64,000 nt of DNA, taken from assembly GCF_003700275.1 (NCBI RefSeq), contig NZ_RBRE01000041.1, positions 1 through 64,000 of the forward strand, read 5' to 3'. A program made the position numbers and the translations under genes. Origin of the DNA: Pseudomonas cichorii (lineage in GTDB: Bacteria > Pseudomonadota > Gammaproteobacteria > Pseudomonadales > Pseudomonadaceae). Under the pieces are notes generated by a model. That model was not told the origin of the DNA. It worked only from the letters and a program-made list of their open reading frames with translations, and did not search any database. Shown here in pieces: positions 1 to 8,289 of the stretch. Position 1 is the first letter of the stretch, and every line of letters begins with the position of its first letter.

Positions 1-21
1 CGCGGACAAGTCCGCTCCTAC
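1..21. repeat. REP half-element at window edge
   Basis: The first bases carry one arm of the Pseudomonas REP palindrome (CGCGGACAAGTCCGCTCCTA), just downstream of the 3' end of dgcA. Its partner arm, if present, lies outside the window. Confidence 0.7.
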
Positions 22-32
22 GGGGAGGGGTC

Positions 33-2093
33 TTAAAAATCCTTACAGAGCCGCAATCCGTCATAGATCGCCGCATGGGTATTGCGTTGTGCCACGCAGT
101 CGCCGATGCGGAACAGCAGGTAGCCATCACCTGGCTGGCTCAGCGAAGGTTGGGGCTGGATGGCGAACAGGGCGTCGATGTCGATCTGGCCTTTGTTGCG
201 CGAGCCTTCCTTGAGCGCGTAATAGAGCGCTTCGTCCGGCCGCACGCCGTTCTCGACCACGATCTGATCCACCACCCGCTCCTCTTTGGCGCCGGTGTAT
301 TCGTTCTCCAGCACGGCAACCAGCTTGTCGCCTTCGCGGTAGACCTTTTCCAGCATCATGTCGCCGGTCATGATCACTTCCTTGGGGTACATGCTGCGGT
401 AATAGGTCGGGAACGAAGTGCCGCCGATCGCCACGCCAGGCTTGATGTCATCGGTGACGATCTCGACCTGCGAACCCTTGTCGGCCAGGAAATCGGCCAC
501 CGACATACCGGTGAACTCGCAGATGGTGTCGTAGACCAGCACGTTCTTGCCCGGCGCAACCTTGCCGTCCAGCACGTCCCAACTGCTGACCACCAGCCCC
601 TCGGCGGCGCCCCAGTGCTCGTTCTGTTCCAGGAACGGATGACCACCGACTGCCAGCACCACGATATCCGGGCGCAGGTCGAGAATGGTCGCCGGATCGG
701 CAGCCGTGCCCAGGCGCAGATCGACTTTCAAGCGCGCCAGCTCCAACTGATACCAGCGGGTGATCCCGGCAATCTGGTCACGTTGCGGTGCCTTCGATGC
801 GGTAGTGATCTGCCCGCCAATGAATTCCTTCTTCTCGAACAGCGCGACGTCATGACCGCGCTCGGCAGATACCCGGGCAGCTTCCATGCCCGCCGGCCCG
901 GCACCGACGATCACCACCTTGCGCTTCGGTCCTTCGGACTTCTCGATGATGTGCGGCACGCCCATGTATTCACGGGATGTCGCGGCGTTCTGGATGCACA
1001 GCACATCCAGCCCTTGATACTGACGGTCGATGCAGTAGTTGGCTCCGACGCACTGTTTGATCTGGTCAACCTGCCCCATCTTGATTTTGGCAATCAGGTG
1101 CGGATCGGCGATGTGGGCGCGGGTCATGCCGACCATATCGACATAGCCGCCTTCCAGAATCCGCGTGGCCTGGTTCGGGTCCTTGATGTTCTGGGCGTGC
1201 AGGACCGGCGCCTTGACCACCTCTTTGATACCGGCTGCCAGATGCAGGAACGGCTCCGGTGGATAACTCATGTTGGGGATAACGTTGGCCAGGGTGTTAT
1301 GGGTGTCGCAACCCGAGCCGACCACACCGATGAAGTCGATCATGCCGGTGGCGTCGTAATACCTGGCGATCTCTTTCATGTCCTCATGGCTGAGGCCATC
1401 AGGATGGAATTCGTCACCGCAGATACGGATACCCACACAGAAATCCGGGCCGACTTCCTTGCGCACCGCCTTGATCACTTCCAGGCCAAAGCGCATGCGG
1501 TTCTCGAAGCTGCCGCCCCACTCGTCAGTACGCTTGTTGACCCGCGGGCTCCAGAACTGGTCGATCATGTGCTGGTGCACGGCAGACAGCTCGACGCCAT
1601 CCAGGCCACCGGCCTTGGCACGCGCCGCAGCGCTGGCGTAGTTGCCGATCACCCGCCAGATTTCTTCCGGCTCGATGGTCTTGCAGGTCGCACGGTGAAC
1701 CGGCTCGCGAATGCCCGAGGGCGACATCAGCGTCGGCCAATGCTCGCCGTCCCAGCGGGAACGACGGCCCATGTGGGTAATCTGGATCATGATCTTGGCA
1801 CCATGCTTGTGCATGGCGTCGGCAAGATTCTGGAAGTGCGGAATGATCTTGTCGGTGGCCAGGTTGACCGACTTCCACCAGCCTTGCGGACTGTCGATGG
1901 CCACACTGGAAGAACCGCCGCAGATCGCCAGGCCGATACCGCCCTTGGCTTTCTCTTCGTAGTACTTCACGTAACGGTCGGTGGTCATCCCGCCATCGGT
2001 GGCATAGACCTCGGCATGCGCGGTACTCAGGACGCGGTTACGGATCGTCAGTTTGCCGATCTGGATCGGCTGGAACATCGCTTCAAAAGCCAT
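33..2093 (-). CDS. dgcA: Dimethylglycine demethylase subunit DgcA
   Basis: 686-residue flavoprotein of the old-yellow-enzyme / trimethylamine dehydrogenase type. Residues 1 to about 370 form the TIM-barrel FMN domain; an Fe-S Cys region follows at 348-366, and from about 392 there is an FAD/NAD(P)-type Rossmann domain (VVIVGAGPAGMEAA). In Pseudomonas this family demethylates dimethylglycine to sarcosine with DgcB and electron-transfer flavoprotein, which would lie beyond the left edge. The TMADH-like cluster motif reads CVGANYC, so the second ligand Cys is Ala351. It follows the DUF5943 gene by 15 bp on the same strand. Start ATG at 2093. Confidence 0.9.
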   Translation of the reverse strand: MAFEAMFQPIQIGKLTIRNRVLSTAHAEVYATDGGMTTDRYVKYYEEKAKGGIGLAICGGSSSVAIDSPQGWWKSVNLATDKIIPHFQNLADAMHKHGAKIMIQITHMGRRSRWDGEHWPTLMSPSGIREPVHRATCKTIEPEEIWRVIGNYASAAARAKAGGLDGVELSAVHQHMIDQFWSPRVNKRTDEWGGSFENRMRFGLEVIKAVRKEVGPDFCVGIRICGDEFHPDGLSHEDMKEIARYYDATGMIDFIGVVGSGCDTHNTLANVIPNMSYPPEPFLHLAAGIKEVVKAPVLHAQNIKDPNQATRILEGGYVDMVGMTRAHIADPHLIAKIKMGQVDQIKQCVGANYCIDRQYQGLDVLCIQNAATSREYMGVPHIIEKSEGPKRKVVIVGAGPAGMEAARVSAERGHDVALFEKKEFIGGQITTASKAPQRDQIAGITRWYQLELARLKVDLRLGTAADPATILDLRPDIVVLAVGGHPFLEQNEHWGAAEGLVVSSWDVLDGKVAPGKNVLVYDTICEFTGMSVADFLADKGSQVEIVTDDIKPGVAIGGTSFPTYYRSMYPKEVIMTGDMMLEKVYREGDKLVAVLENEYTGAKEERVVDQIVVENGVRPDEALYYALKEGSRNKGQIDIDALFAIQPQPSLSQPGDGYLLFRIGDCVAQRNTHAAIYDGLRLCKDF

Positions 2094-2108
2094 CGCACGA
2101 TCCTCGAC

Positions 2109-2639
2109 TTACAGCGGTTTGACGACAAACAGACCGTCGTCATGGCCTTCTTCGGAGCCACCGTAGACCTGCTCGGCAACGGTGCGAATCGAACTGCCGC
2201 CAGCCTCCAGGATCTGGTCCATGGCCCCGGCAAACCAGCCGGTGAACATGTAATCGACCTTGCGTCCGACCTTGCCGTACACATACACGAATGCCGAGTG
2301 TTCAAGCTTGACGCTGGCGGTGCCCTTTTCCAGGTCGATGTCCTGAATCCTGAACAGTCCCCAACCCCGTTGCGACAGACGCTTCATGTAGTGCTCGAAC
2401 ACCGCTACGCCTTGCAGCCCGTGACATTCGGCTTCCTTTTCACACCAGTGCCAGGCGGACTTGTAACCAGCCTTGTAGAGAATCTCGGCGTAGGCATCGG
2501 CGCCCAGCACCTCTTCGATCCCCATGTGGTTGTTGACGAAGAAATGGCGAGGCACATAGAGCATCGGCAATGCATCGGAGGTCCAGACGCCGGTTTCGCT
2601 GTCGACTTCGATAGGCAGTTGCGGGGCGATTTTAGCCAT
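2109..2639 (-). CDS. DUF5943 protein of the dgc operon
   Basis: 176-residue soluble protein, recognised as the DUF5943 family that sits beside dgcA in pseudomonads; no function is established. No signal peptide or membrane segment. The C-terminal half (GWGLFRIQDIDLEKGTA, then VKLEHSAFVYVYG and FTGWFAGAMDQIL) resembles the small-molecule-binding V4R (4-vinyl reductase) fold, which is my inference. It lies between the dipeptidase and dgcA on the same strand, so a role tied to methylamine demethylation, such as sensing, cofactor handling or electron transfer, is plausible. ATG at 2639 has a GGAG about 9 bases upstream. Confidence 0.8.
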   Translation of the reverse strand: MAKIAPQLPIEVDSETGVWTSDALPMLYVPRHFFVNNHMGIEEVLGADAYAEILYKAGYKSAWHWCEKEAECHGLQGVAVFEHYMKRLSQRGWGLFRIQDIDLEKGTASVKLEHSAFVYVYGKVGRKVDYMFTGWFAGAMDQILEAGGSSIRTVAEQVYGGSEEGHDDGLFVVKPL

Positions 2640-2722
2640 GGGGTCAAACTCCAGAAATTCGGGTTACTCCCACTGCGCCAGGGGCAGCAGGGTTATCAAT
2701 TCAAACAGGGGGTGTCTGGCAG

Positions 2723-3700
2723 TTATTCGCCCCAGACGTCTCGGAGCACGTTCACCCAGTTCTCGCCCATGATCTTGCGCACCACGCGCTCGCTGTGGCC
2801 GCGCTTGAGCAGGGTTTCGGTGAGGTTGGGGAATTCGCCCACGGTGCGAATGCCCAGCGGGTTGATGATCTTGCCGAAGCTGGTCAGCCGACGGGCGTAG
2901 CCCTTGTCGTGGGTCAGGTACTCGAAGAAGTCCTGGCCGTGGCCCTGGGTAAAGTCGGTGCCAATGCCGATGGCGTCTTCACCAACGATGTTCATGGTGT
3001 ATTCGATGGCTTCGGCGTAATCGTCGATGGTCGACTCGATACCCTTGGCCAGGAATGGCGCGAACATGGTCACGCCGACAAAGCCGCCGTGATCGGCAAT
3101 GAACTTCAGTTCGGCATCGGATTTGTTGCGCGGATGTTCCTTGAGGCCGGACGGCAGGCAATGGGAATAGCAGACCGGTTTCTTCGATTCGAGGATGACT
3201 TCTTCGGAAGTCCTGGAGCCCACATGAGACAGGTCGCACATGACGCCCACGCGGTTCATCTCGGCAACGATTTCACGACCGAAGCCCGACAGGCCGCCAT
3301 CGCGCTCATAGCAGCCGGTGCCCACCAGATTCTGGGTGTTGTAGCACATCTGCACGATGCCAACGCCCAGCTTCTTGAAGATCTCGACATAGCCGATCTG
3401 GTCTTCGTAGGCATGGGCATTCTGGAAGCCGAACAGTATGCCGGTCTTGCCCAGCTCCTTGGCCTTGCGGATGTCGGCGGTGGTATGGACTGCCATCACC
3501 AGATCGCTGTTCTCGCGCATCAGCTTCTGGCTGGAGCAGATGCTGTTGATGGTGGCCTGGAAACCTTCCCACACCGATACCGTGCAGTTGGCCATGGTCA
3601 GACCGCCCTTGCGCATGTCTTCAAACAGCTCACGGTTCCATTTGGCGATAATCAGCCCGTCAATGACGATGCTGTCGGCGTGCAGTTCGGCTGGGCTCAT
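2723..3700 (-). CDS. Membrane (renal-type) dipeptidase family protein
   Basis: 325-residue zinc peptidase of the M19 family, which folds as an amidohydrolase barrel. Visible family motifs include ADSIVIDGLI near the N-terminus, MCDLSHVG, KKPVCYSHC and IGIGTDFTQG near the C-terminus. It is the first gene of the minus-strand run leading to DUF5943 and dgcA; in pseudomonads this dipeptidase is a constant neighbour of dimethylglycine catabolism, though its substrate there is not settled. I place the start at the ATG at 3700, which has AGGGGA 9 bases upstream; the reading frame stays open to 3841 but that extension is not conserved-looking. No signal peptide from this start, so probably cytoplasmic. 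Confidence 0.85.
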   Translation of the reverse strand: MSPAELHADSIVIDGLIIAKWNRELFEDMRKGGLTMANCTVSVWEGFQATINSICSSQKLMRENSDLVMAVHTTADIRKAKELGKTGILFGFQNAHAYEDQIGYVEIFKKLGVGIVQMCYNTQNLVGTGCYERDGGLSGFGREIVAEMNRVGVMCDLSHVGSRTSEEVILESKKPVCYSHCLPSGLKEHPRNKSDAELKFIADHGGFVGVTMFAPFLAKGIESTIDDYAEAIEYTMNIVGEDAIGIGTDFTQGHGQDFFEYLTHDKGYARRLTSFGKIINPLGIRTVGEFPNLTETLLKRGHSERVVRKIMGENWVNVLRDVWGE

Positions 3701-3927
3701 CAGGCTGTCCCCTTTTAGGTGCTTGCGCGCCGAATCGGCTGTCGGCGCTATTGGGGTCAGCATATGCCGGAGGGTCCGGCGAGCCGGGTGCAAAAACGAC
3801 AGGGGGTTTGCCGAAAGCGTCAAGATGCGACAAAGCGCCATCGGCCACGCCCGGCCTGTGTCGTAAACCTGTTCTTTGCTTCGCGCTTAGGCCAGAATTC
3901 ACTGCATCAATGGATCGGAGCAACTCG

Positions 3928-4338
3928 ATGAAAACGATTTTCCTGACCTTGGCCCTCATGGCGACAGCCGTGACCGGCGCACAAGCTGCTCAAGACTCGG
4001 ACAGCACGCCTTGCGACGGCGTCGATAGCGAAAACCAGACGCTGGAATGCTCGGTCTACAGTCGTCACACGGCAGAAGAGCTGCTCAAGGAAAACTTTCA
4101 GAACCTGCTCAATCGGGTCCAGTCGCAATTCGTCGCCAACAAATCGCAATACAACGACTTCACCAGCAAGCTCAAGACCGCGCAACAGGCCTGGGAAAAG
4201 CTGCGCGATGCCGATTGCGCGGTGGAAGTCTTCCCGTCAGCTGCGGGTAGCAAGGCCTATACCATCAGCGAAAACGACTGCATTGCGCGCATGAGCGACG
4301 AGCGTTCGGAATATCTGGAATCAATTGCGCAGGAATAA
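3928..4338 (+). CDS. LprI-type (DUF1311-like) periplasmic protein
   Basis: 136-residue exported protein. Signal peptide MKTIFLTLALMATAVTGAQA (1-20), then a short Cys-rich helical domain with four cysteines; the spacing W-EKLRD-DC followed by END-C-ARM is typical of the LprI/DUF1311 family, some members of which inhibit lysozyme. The start at 3928 is chosen because the signal peptide begins there and GGAG lies 8 bases upstream, although the frame stays open from 3751. It diverges from the dipeptidase operon and is followed by the DUF3010 gene 56 bp on. Whether this member inhibits lysozyme cannot be told from sequence. Confidence 0.75.
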   Translation: MKTIFLTLALMATAVTGAQAAQDSDSTPCDGVDSENQTLECSVYSRHTAEELLKENFQNLLNRVQSQFVANKSQYNDFTSKLKTAQQAWEKLRDADCAVEVFPSAAGSKAYTISENDCIARMSDERSEYLESIAQE

Positions 4339-4394
4339 CGCCAGCGATGAGATAACCTGTTCCTTTATATGAACCCAAGGCACCAGGCATTCTC

Positions 4395-4817
4395 ATGATT
4401 ATTTGTGGTGTAGAAATCAAAGGCAGTGAAGCCATCTTCGCCCTGGCAACCCGTCAGAACGGCGGCATCGCGCATTTGCCGCTGGCCACCCGCAAGATCG
4501 CGCTGGAAGATGACGACGAAGCCGACAACGTCAAAGCCTTCGCTTCCCGGATCGCCAGTTTCGTGCGTGAAAACGGCATCAGCCATATCGCCATCAAGAA
4601 ACGCAGCAAGAAAGGCGAATTCGCCGGCGGCCCGACCACCTTCAAGATCGAAACCGTCTTCCAGCTTCTGGCCGACTGCGGCGTGACCCTGGTGTCCCCG
4701 CAGACCATCAATGCCCAGCACAGAAAACACGACTTCACCCTGCCCGATACCTTGAACAAGTATCAGCATGAGGCTTACAAGACGGCGTGTTCGGAGTTGA
4801 TGAAGAGCGGGAAATGA
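4395..4817 (+). CDS. DUF3010 family protein
   Basis: 140-residue soluble protein recognised as DUF3010. The N-terminus (IICGVEIKGSEAIFALA) looks like the first strands of a ribonuclease-H/Holliday-resolvase-like fold, and residues 71-86 (IAIKKRSKKGEFAGGP) and the TFKIE segment are family hallmarks. Function unknown; a nuclease-like fold is inference. It stands alone on the plus strand and its stop codon overlaps the start of the small Abi-like remnant at 4814. Confidence 0.8.
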   Translation: MIICGVEIKGSEAIFALATRQNGGIAHLPLATRKIALEDDDEADNVKAFASRIASFVRENGISHIAIKKRSKKGEFAGGPTTFKIETVFQLLADCGVTLVSPQTINAQHRKHDFTLPDTLNKYQHEAYKTACSELMKSGK

Positions 4818-4936
4818 TCGACGGGATCATTTCTGAGGCAAGCTTCGGTTTCTGGGTATCGCTATTCAACAAGCGGCATGAAACGGAAATGTGGAAAGAG
4901 CTGAGACTGGCTTTTCCTCCGATAAGAACCGGATGA
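4814..4936 (+). pseudogene. Probable remnant of an Abi-like (Abi_2) gene
   Basis: A 40-codon frame from ATG 4814 to TGA 4936 reads ...SEASFGFWVSLFNKRHE..MWKELRLAFPP. The pattern FGFW-x-SLF-x6-E-x2-MW-x2-LR-x-AFP is characteristic of the middle of Abi-like proteins (Abi_2, linked to phage abortive infection), which are normally about 200-300 residues long. Neither the N-terminal part nor the later Arg-Asn/His-His-Glu block is present, so this is best read as an internal fragment left by deletion. The start overlaps the DUF3010 stop (ATGA). The similarity is from memory of the family pattern and needs a search. Confidence 0.5.
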
Positions 4937-4965
4937 TGCCAGAGAACCATGGAAAGCATGCTTCA

Positions 4966-4996
4966 TAAAAAAACCCGCATTTCTGCGGGTTTTTTC
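4966..4996. terminator. Bidirectional intrinsic terminator
   Basis: Six-base GC stem (CCCGCA / TGCGGG, loop TTTC) flanked by an A-run on the left and a T-run on the right, so it can end transcription in both directions: fba on the minus strand and the DUF3010/remnant transcript on the plus strand. Confidence 0.85.
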
Positions 4997-5012
4997 TTTA
5001 GAGGATCAACAC

Positions 5013-6077
5013 TCAGTTGATCTTGGCATCCAGTTCACCCCTGGCGTAGCGCTCGAACATGGCATCAAGCGAAATAGGCTTGATCTTCGAGGCGTTGCCG
5101 GCGGTGCCGAAGGCTTCGTAGCGGGCGATGCATACGTCACGCATGGCGACGACGGTCTTGGCCAGGTATTTGCGCGGGTCGAACTCGCTGCGGTTCTTGG
5201 CCATGAATTCGCGGATGGCGCCAGTAGAAGCCAGACGCAGGTCGGTGTCGATGTTGACCTTGCGCACGCCGTACTTGATGCCTTCAACGATTTCCTCGAC
5301 CGGCACACCGTAGGTTTCCTTGATGTCGCCGCCGTACTCGTTGATGATTTTCAGCCATTCCTGAGGAACGGACGAAGAACCGTGCATCACCAGGTGAGTG
5401 TTGGGGATGCGCTTGTGGATTTCCTTGATGCGCTCGATCGCCAGGATGTCGCCGGTAGGCGGCTTGGTGAACTTGTAGGCGCCATGGCTGGTGCCGATGG
5501 CGATTGCCAGGGCATCGACCTGGGTCTTCTTGACGAAGTCAGCGGCTTCTTCCGGATCGGTCAGCATCTGGCTGTGATCCAGGATGCCTTCGGCGCCAAC
5601 GCCGTCTTCTTCACCGGCCATGCCGGTTTCCAGAGAACCCAGCACACCCAGCTCACCTTCTACCGACACGCCACAGGCGTGAGCGAAAGCAACTACGCGA
5701 CGGGTCACGTCGACGTTGTATTCGTAGCTGGCCGGCGTCTTGCCGTCTTCAGCCAGCGAACCGTCCATCATCACCGAGCTGAAGCCCAGCTGGATCGAGC
5801 GCTGGCAGATGTCAGGGCTGGTGCCGTGATCCTGGTGCATGACCACCGGGATGTGCGGGAATTCTTCGACTGCCGCGAGGATCAGGTGACGCAGGAACGG
5901 GGCACCGGCGTATTTGCGGGCGCCAGCCGAAGCCTGGACGATCACCGGGGAATCGGTCTTGTCGGCCGCTTCCATAATGGCGCGCATTTGTTCCAGGTTG
6001 TTTACGTTGAAAGCTGGAACGCCGTAGCCGAATTCGGCTGCGTGGTCCAACATCTGGCGCATGCTGATAAGTGCCAT
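5013..6077 (-). CDS. fba: Class II fructose-1,6-bisphosphate aldolase
   Basis: 354-residue zinc-dependent aldolase that interconverts fructose-1,6-bisphosphate with dihydroxyacetone phosphate and glyceraldehyde-3-phosphate. The metal/catalytic segment [10 protein letters not shown] (His81, Asp83, His84) and the HGSSSVP motif are present, and the length is usual for the family. Start ATG at 6077, with GGGAG upstream; the frame extends further but adds a non-homologous leader. In pseudomonads, which lack phosphofructokinase and use the Entner-Doudoroff route, it serves mainly gluconeogenesis. It forms a same-strand set with pgk, epd and tkt, separated from pgk by three small lipoprotein genes. 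Confidence 0.97.
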   Translation of the reverse strand: MALISMRQMLDHAAEFGYGVPAFNVNNLEQMRAIMEAADKTDSPVIVQASAGARKYAGAPFLRHLILAAVEEFPHIPVVMHQDHGTSPDICQRSIQLGFSSVMMDGSLAEDGKTPASYEYNVDVTRRVVAFAHACGVSVEGELGVLGSLETGMAGEEDGVGAEGILDHSQMLTDPEEAADFVKKTQVDALAIAIGTSHGAYKFTKPPTGDILAIERIKEIHKRIPNTHLVMHGSSSVPQEWLKIINEYGGDIKETYGVPVEEIVEGIKYGVRKVNIDTDLRLASTGAIREFMAKNRSEFDPRKYLAKTVVAMRDVCIARYEAFGTAGNASKIKPISLDAMFERYARGELDAKIN

Positions 6078-6192
6078 TGTCTGTGTGTCTCCCGGTCGGG
6101 TCGTTAATCGTGCAAGCCTGCCGTAGTGGCGACTGCTATTCAAGTTATACGCATTGGCCACGGGGCCATGCGGGTGGTACATCGGCTACGAC

Positions 6193-6519
6193 TTATCTGG
6201 CCTTGCAGCCGCGTCCGATCAAATCGTTGGTGGCGTCCCAGTAGATCAGGCCTTCGTCACCCTTGTTGGTAAACGCCAACACGCTATTACTGTAGAGCGT
6301 ACCGCTGGCGGCACCAGGTTCGGCCTTGAGCCGGAACACCTGGTCACTCTGGTTAAGGCGTACATCCACTTCCTTCTTCGCCGAATCGGCAAAGCGCCAG
6401 TGCACTTCGGCCTTGCTGTCACACACCCAGTGGTTCCAGGAATCACTGGACTGCGGTGCCTTGGTAAAGGCACAACCGCCAAGCACTGCAAATGCCGCAA
6501 GGGCAATCAAGCCTTTCAT
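6193..6519 (-). CDS. MliC-type lysozyme inhibitor lipoprotein
   Basis: 108-residue lipoprotein. Signal and lipobox are MKGLIALAAFAVLGGC with lipidated Cys16. The remainder matches the MliC/C-type lysozyme inhibitor fold: WVCDSKAEVHW at the start, SNSVLAFTNKGDEGLIYW in the middle (family Ser-rich loop) and a final Cys (GRGCKAR) that would pair with the early one. I prefer the ATG at 6519 over the adjacent one at 6522 because the AGGAG lies 5 bases from it. Inferred role: outer-membrane protection against host or competitor lysozyme. Confidence 0.85.
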   Translation of the reverse strand: MKGLIALAAFAVLGGCAFTKAPQSSDSWNHWVCDSKAEVHWRFADSAKKEVDVRLNQSDQVFRLKAEPGAASGTLYSNSVLAFTNKGDEGLIYWDATNDLIGRGCKAR

Positions 6520-6572
6520 CATGTCTCCTGGCCTGCCCTGGAAAGCCCGGCATATGCCGCTCGCTTCACTGC

Positions 6573-6770
6573 TCAGGGGCAGTTCTGTTCCTGATTACGA
6601 TCACTGGCCGGTTCACCCGTGACATGTGCCTCGACCCGTTGGCTGTTTTCGGTCGTCGGTACATTCACGGAGGCCGGGCTGAATACTTCACAGGTACGGG
6701 CTTTGGAGCCCGAACCGCTGCAACCTGCCAATACAATGCAACTCACAAGAGCCAGGGTGGCGATTTTCAT
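6573..6770 (-). CDS. Small hypothetical lipoprotein (65 aa)
   Basis: MKIATLALVSCIVLAGCSG gives a short signal with lipobox LAGC (Cys17). The mature part is about 49 residues, polar, with two further cysteines (Cys27 and Cys64) that could form a disulfide. I do not recognise a family. AAGGAG lies upstream of the ATG (reverse strand of 6771-6785). It sits between the MliC-type gene and another small lipoprotein, all on the minus strand between pgk and fba. Confidence 0.7.
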   Translation of the reverse strand: MKIATLALVSCIVLAGCSGSGSKARTCEVFSPASVNVPTTENSQRVEAHVTGEPASDRNQEQNCP

Positions 6771-6852
6771 GGCGAAACTCCTTCTCGGAAAAGGTCCACC
6801 TTCTAGTGACCGCCAAAGCTCGCAGATGTTGCCTGCGAGCTTTCAACCTGAC

Positions 6853-7083
6853 TCAGAGACAGCCGACTTCTCCCACACGCGGCATGAACTCGTAACGATC
6901 CCATACTTCCTGACCGCCACGCTTGTAGATCACCGGTACGGTTTCAGCCTGCCAACCGGCCTGATAGCAACTCAATTGGAGTAGCTGGGCCTGTGACTCA
7001 GGTTCCGCCTCGTCGACCCCAGGCTTGCTCGCGCAACCGGCCAGCAAACCTGCGATAAGCAATAACGGTAACGTCCTGACCAT
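6853..7083 (-). CDS. Small hypothetical lipoprotein (76 aa)
   Basis: MVRTLPLLLIAGLLAGCASK is a clean lipoprotein signal (lipobox LAGC, Cys17). The mature part has a short acidic linker followed by a compact region with cysteines at about positions 39 and 75 (LSCYQAGW and GEVGC), again compatible with one disulfide. Family not recognised. It is 26 bp downstream of pgk and probably cotranscribed with it. Confidence 0.7.
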   Translation of the reverse strand: MVRTLPLLLIAGLLAGCASKPGVDEAEPESQAQLLQLSCYQAGWQAETVPVIYKRGGQEVWDRYEFMPRVGEVGCL

Positions 7084-7109
7084 GTACTACTCCCCTTCCT
7101 GATATGGAA

Positions 7110-8273
7110 TCAGGCCTTTGCACGCTGCTCGAGTACTTCAACCGCTGGCAGGACCTTGCCTTCGACAAACTCCAGGAAAGCGCCGCCGCCAGTGGAAATG
7201 TAGGAAATCTGTGATGCAACGCCATATTTGTCGATGGCCGCCAGCGTATCGCCGCCACCTGCGATGGAGAATGCAGCGCTTTCGGCAATCGCCTTGGCCA
7301 GGGTCTTGGTGCCTTCACCGAACTGATCGAACTCGAAGACGCCGACCGGACCGTTCCACAGGATAGTCCCGGAAGATTTCAGCAATTGGGCAAACTGGGC
7401 AGCGGTCTGTGGACCGATGTCGAGAATCATGTCGTCATCGGCCACATCGGCGATGAGCTTGACGGTTGCCGCAGCGCTTTCAGCAAATTCCTTGGCAACC
7501 ACCACGTCCACTGGCAACGGTACGCTGACCTTGGCCGCGATGGCGCGGGCAGTGTCCAGCAGATCAGGTTCGTACAGCGATTTGCCGACCTTGTGACCGG
7601 CTGCCGCCAGGAAGGTGTTGGCGATGCCGCCGCCGACGATCAACTGATCGCAGATGGCGCTCAGACTGTTGAGCACATCCAGCTTGGTGGACACCTTGGA
7701 ACCGGCAACGATGGCTGCCATCGGCTTGGCCGGAGCGCCCAGCGCCTTGCCCAGGGCTTCCAGTTCGGCCGCCAGCAGAGGACCTGCTGCAGCGACCCTG
7801 GCGAACTTGGCAACGCCGTGGGTCGAGCCTTCGGCGCGGTGTGCGGTACCGAAAGCGTCCATCACGAACACGTCGCACAGCGCGGCATATTTCTGTGCCA
7901 GCTCGTCAGCGTTCTTTTTCTCGCCCTTGTTGAAGCGCACGTTCTCGAACAGGACGACGTCGCCGGCCTTGAGGTCGACGCCATCGAGGTAATCGGCTAC
8001 CAGCGGGACTTCGCGACCCAGTGCCTTGCTCAGGTACTCGGCAACCGGCTTGAGGCTGTTCTCGGCGGAGAACTCGCCCTCGGTCGGACGGCCCAGGTGC
8101 GAGCAGACCATTACCGCAGCACCCTTTTCCAGCGCCAGCTTGATGGTCGGCAGCGAAGCAAGGATCCGGGCATCGCTACTGACAGCGCCGTCCTTGATCG
8201 GGACGTTGAGGTCTTCGCGAATCAGTACCCGCTTACCTTGCAGATCGAGGTCGGTCATCTTCAACACGGTCAT
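7110..8273 (-). CDS. pgk: Phosphoglycerate kinase
   Basis: 387 residues, the usual bacterial length. Family signature [13 protein letters not shown] near the N-terminus, the nucleotide-binding [11 protein letters not shown] region and the C-terminal [14 protein letters not shown] are all present. It transfers phosphate between 1,3-bisphosphoglycerate and ADP. Start ATG at 8273, chosen from homology ([16 protein letters not shown]). It lies 16 bp downstream of epd, so the two are almost certainly one transcript. Confidence 0.97.
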   Translation of the reverse strand: MTVLKMTDLDLQGKRVLIREDLNVPIKDGAVSSDARILASLPTIKLALEKGAAVMVCSHLGRPTEGEFSAENSLKPVAEYLSKALGREVPLVADYLDGVDLKAGDVVLFENVRFNKGEKKNADELAQKYAALCDVFVMDAFGTAHRAEGSTHGVAKFARVAAAGPLLAAELEALGKALGAPAKPMAAIVAGSKVSTKLDVLNSLSAICDQLIVGGGIANTFLAAAGHKVGKSLYEPDLLDTARAIAAKVSVPLPVDVVVAKEFAESAAATVKLIADVADDDMILDIGPQTAAQFAQLLKSSGTILWNGPVGVFEFDQFGEGTKTLAKAIAESAAFSIAGGGDTLAAIDKYGVASQISYISTGGGAFLEFVEGKVLPAVEVLEQRAKA

Positions 8274-8289
8274 GAGGCGTTCCTGTCTT

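Noticed and set aside
75..2900. 941-codon plus-strand open frame across the dgc operon
   Set aside because: Mirror frame of dgcA and its neighbours caused by high-GC codon use; the translation is rich in His/Asp/Val/Leu with no domain, and the minus-strand genes are unmistakable.
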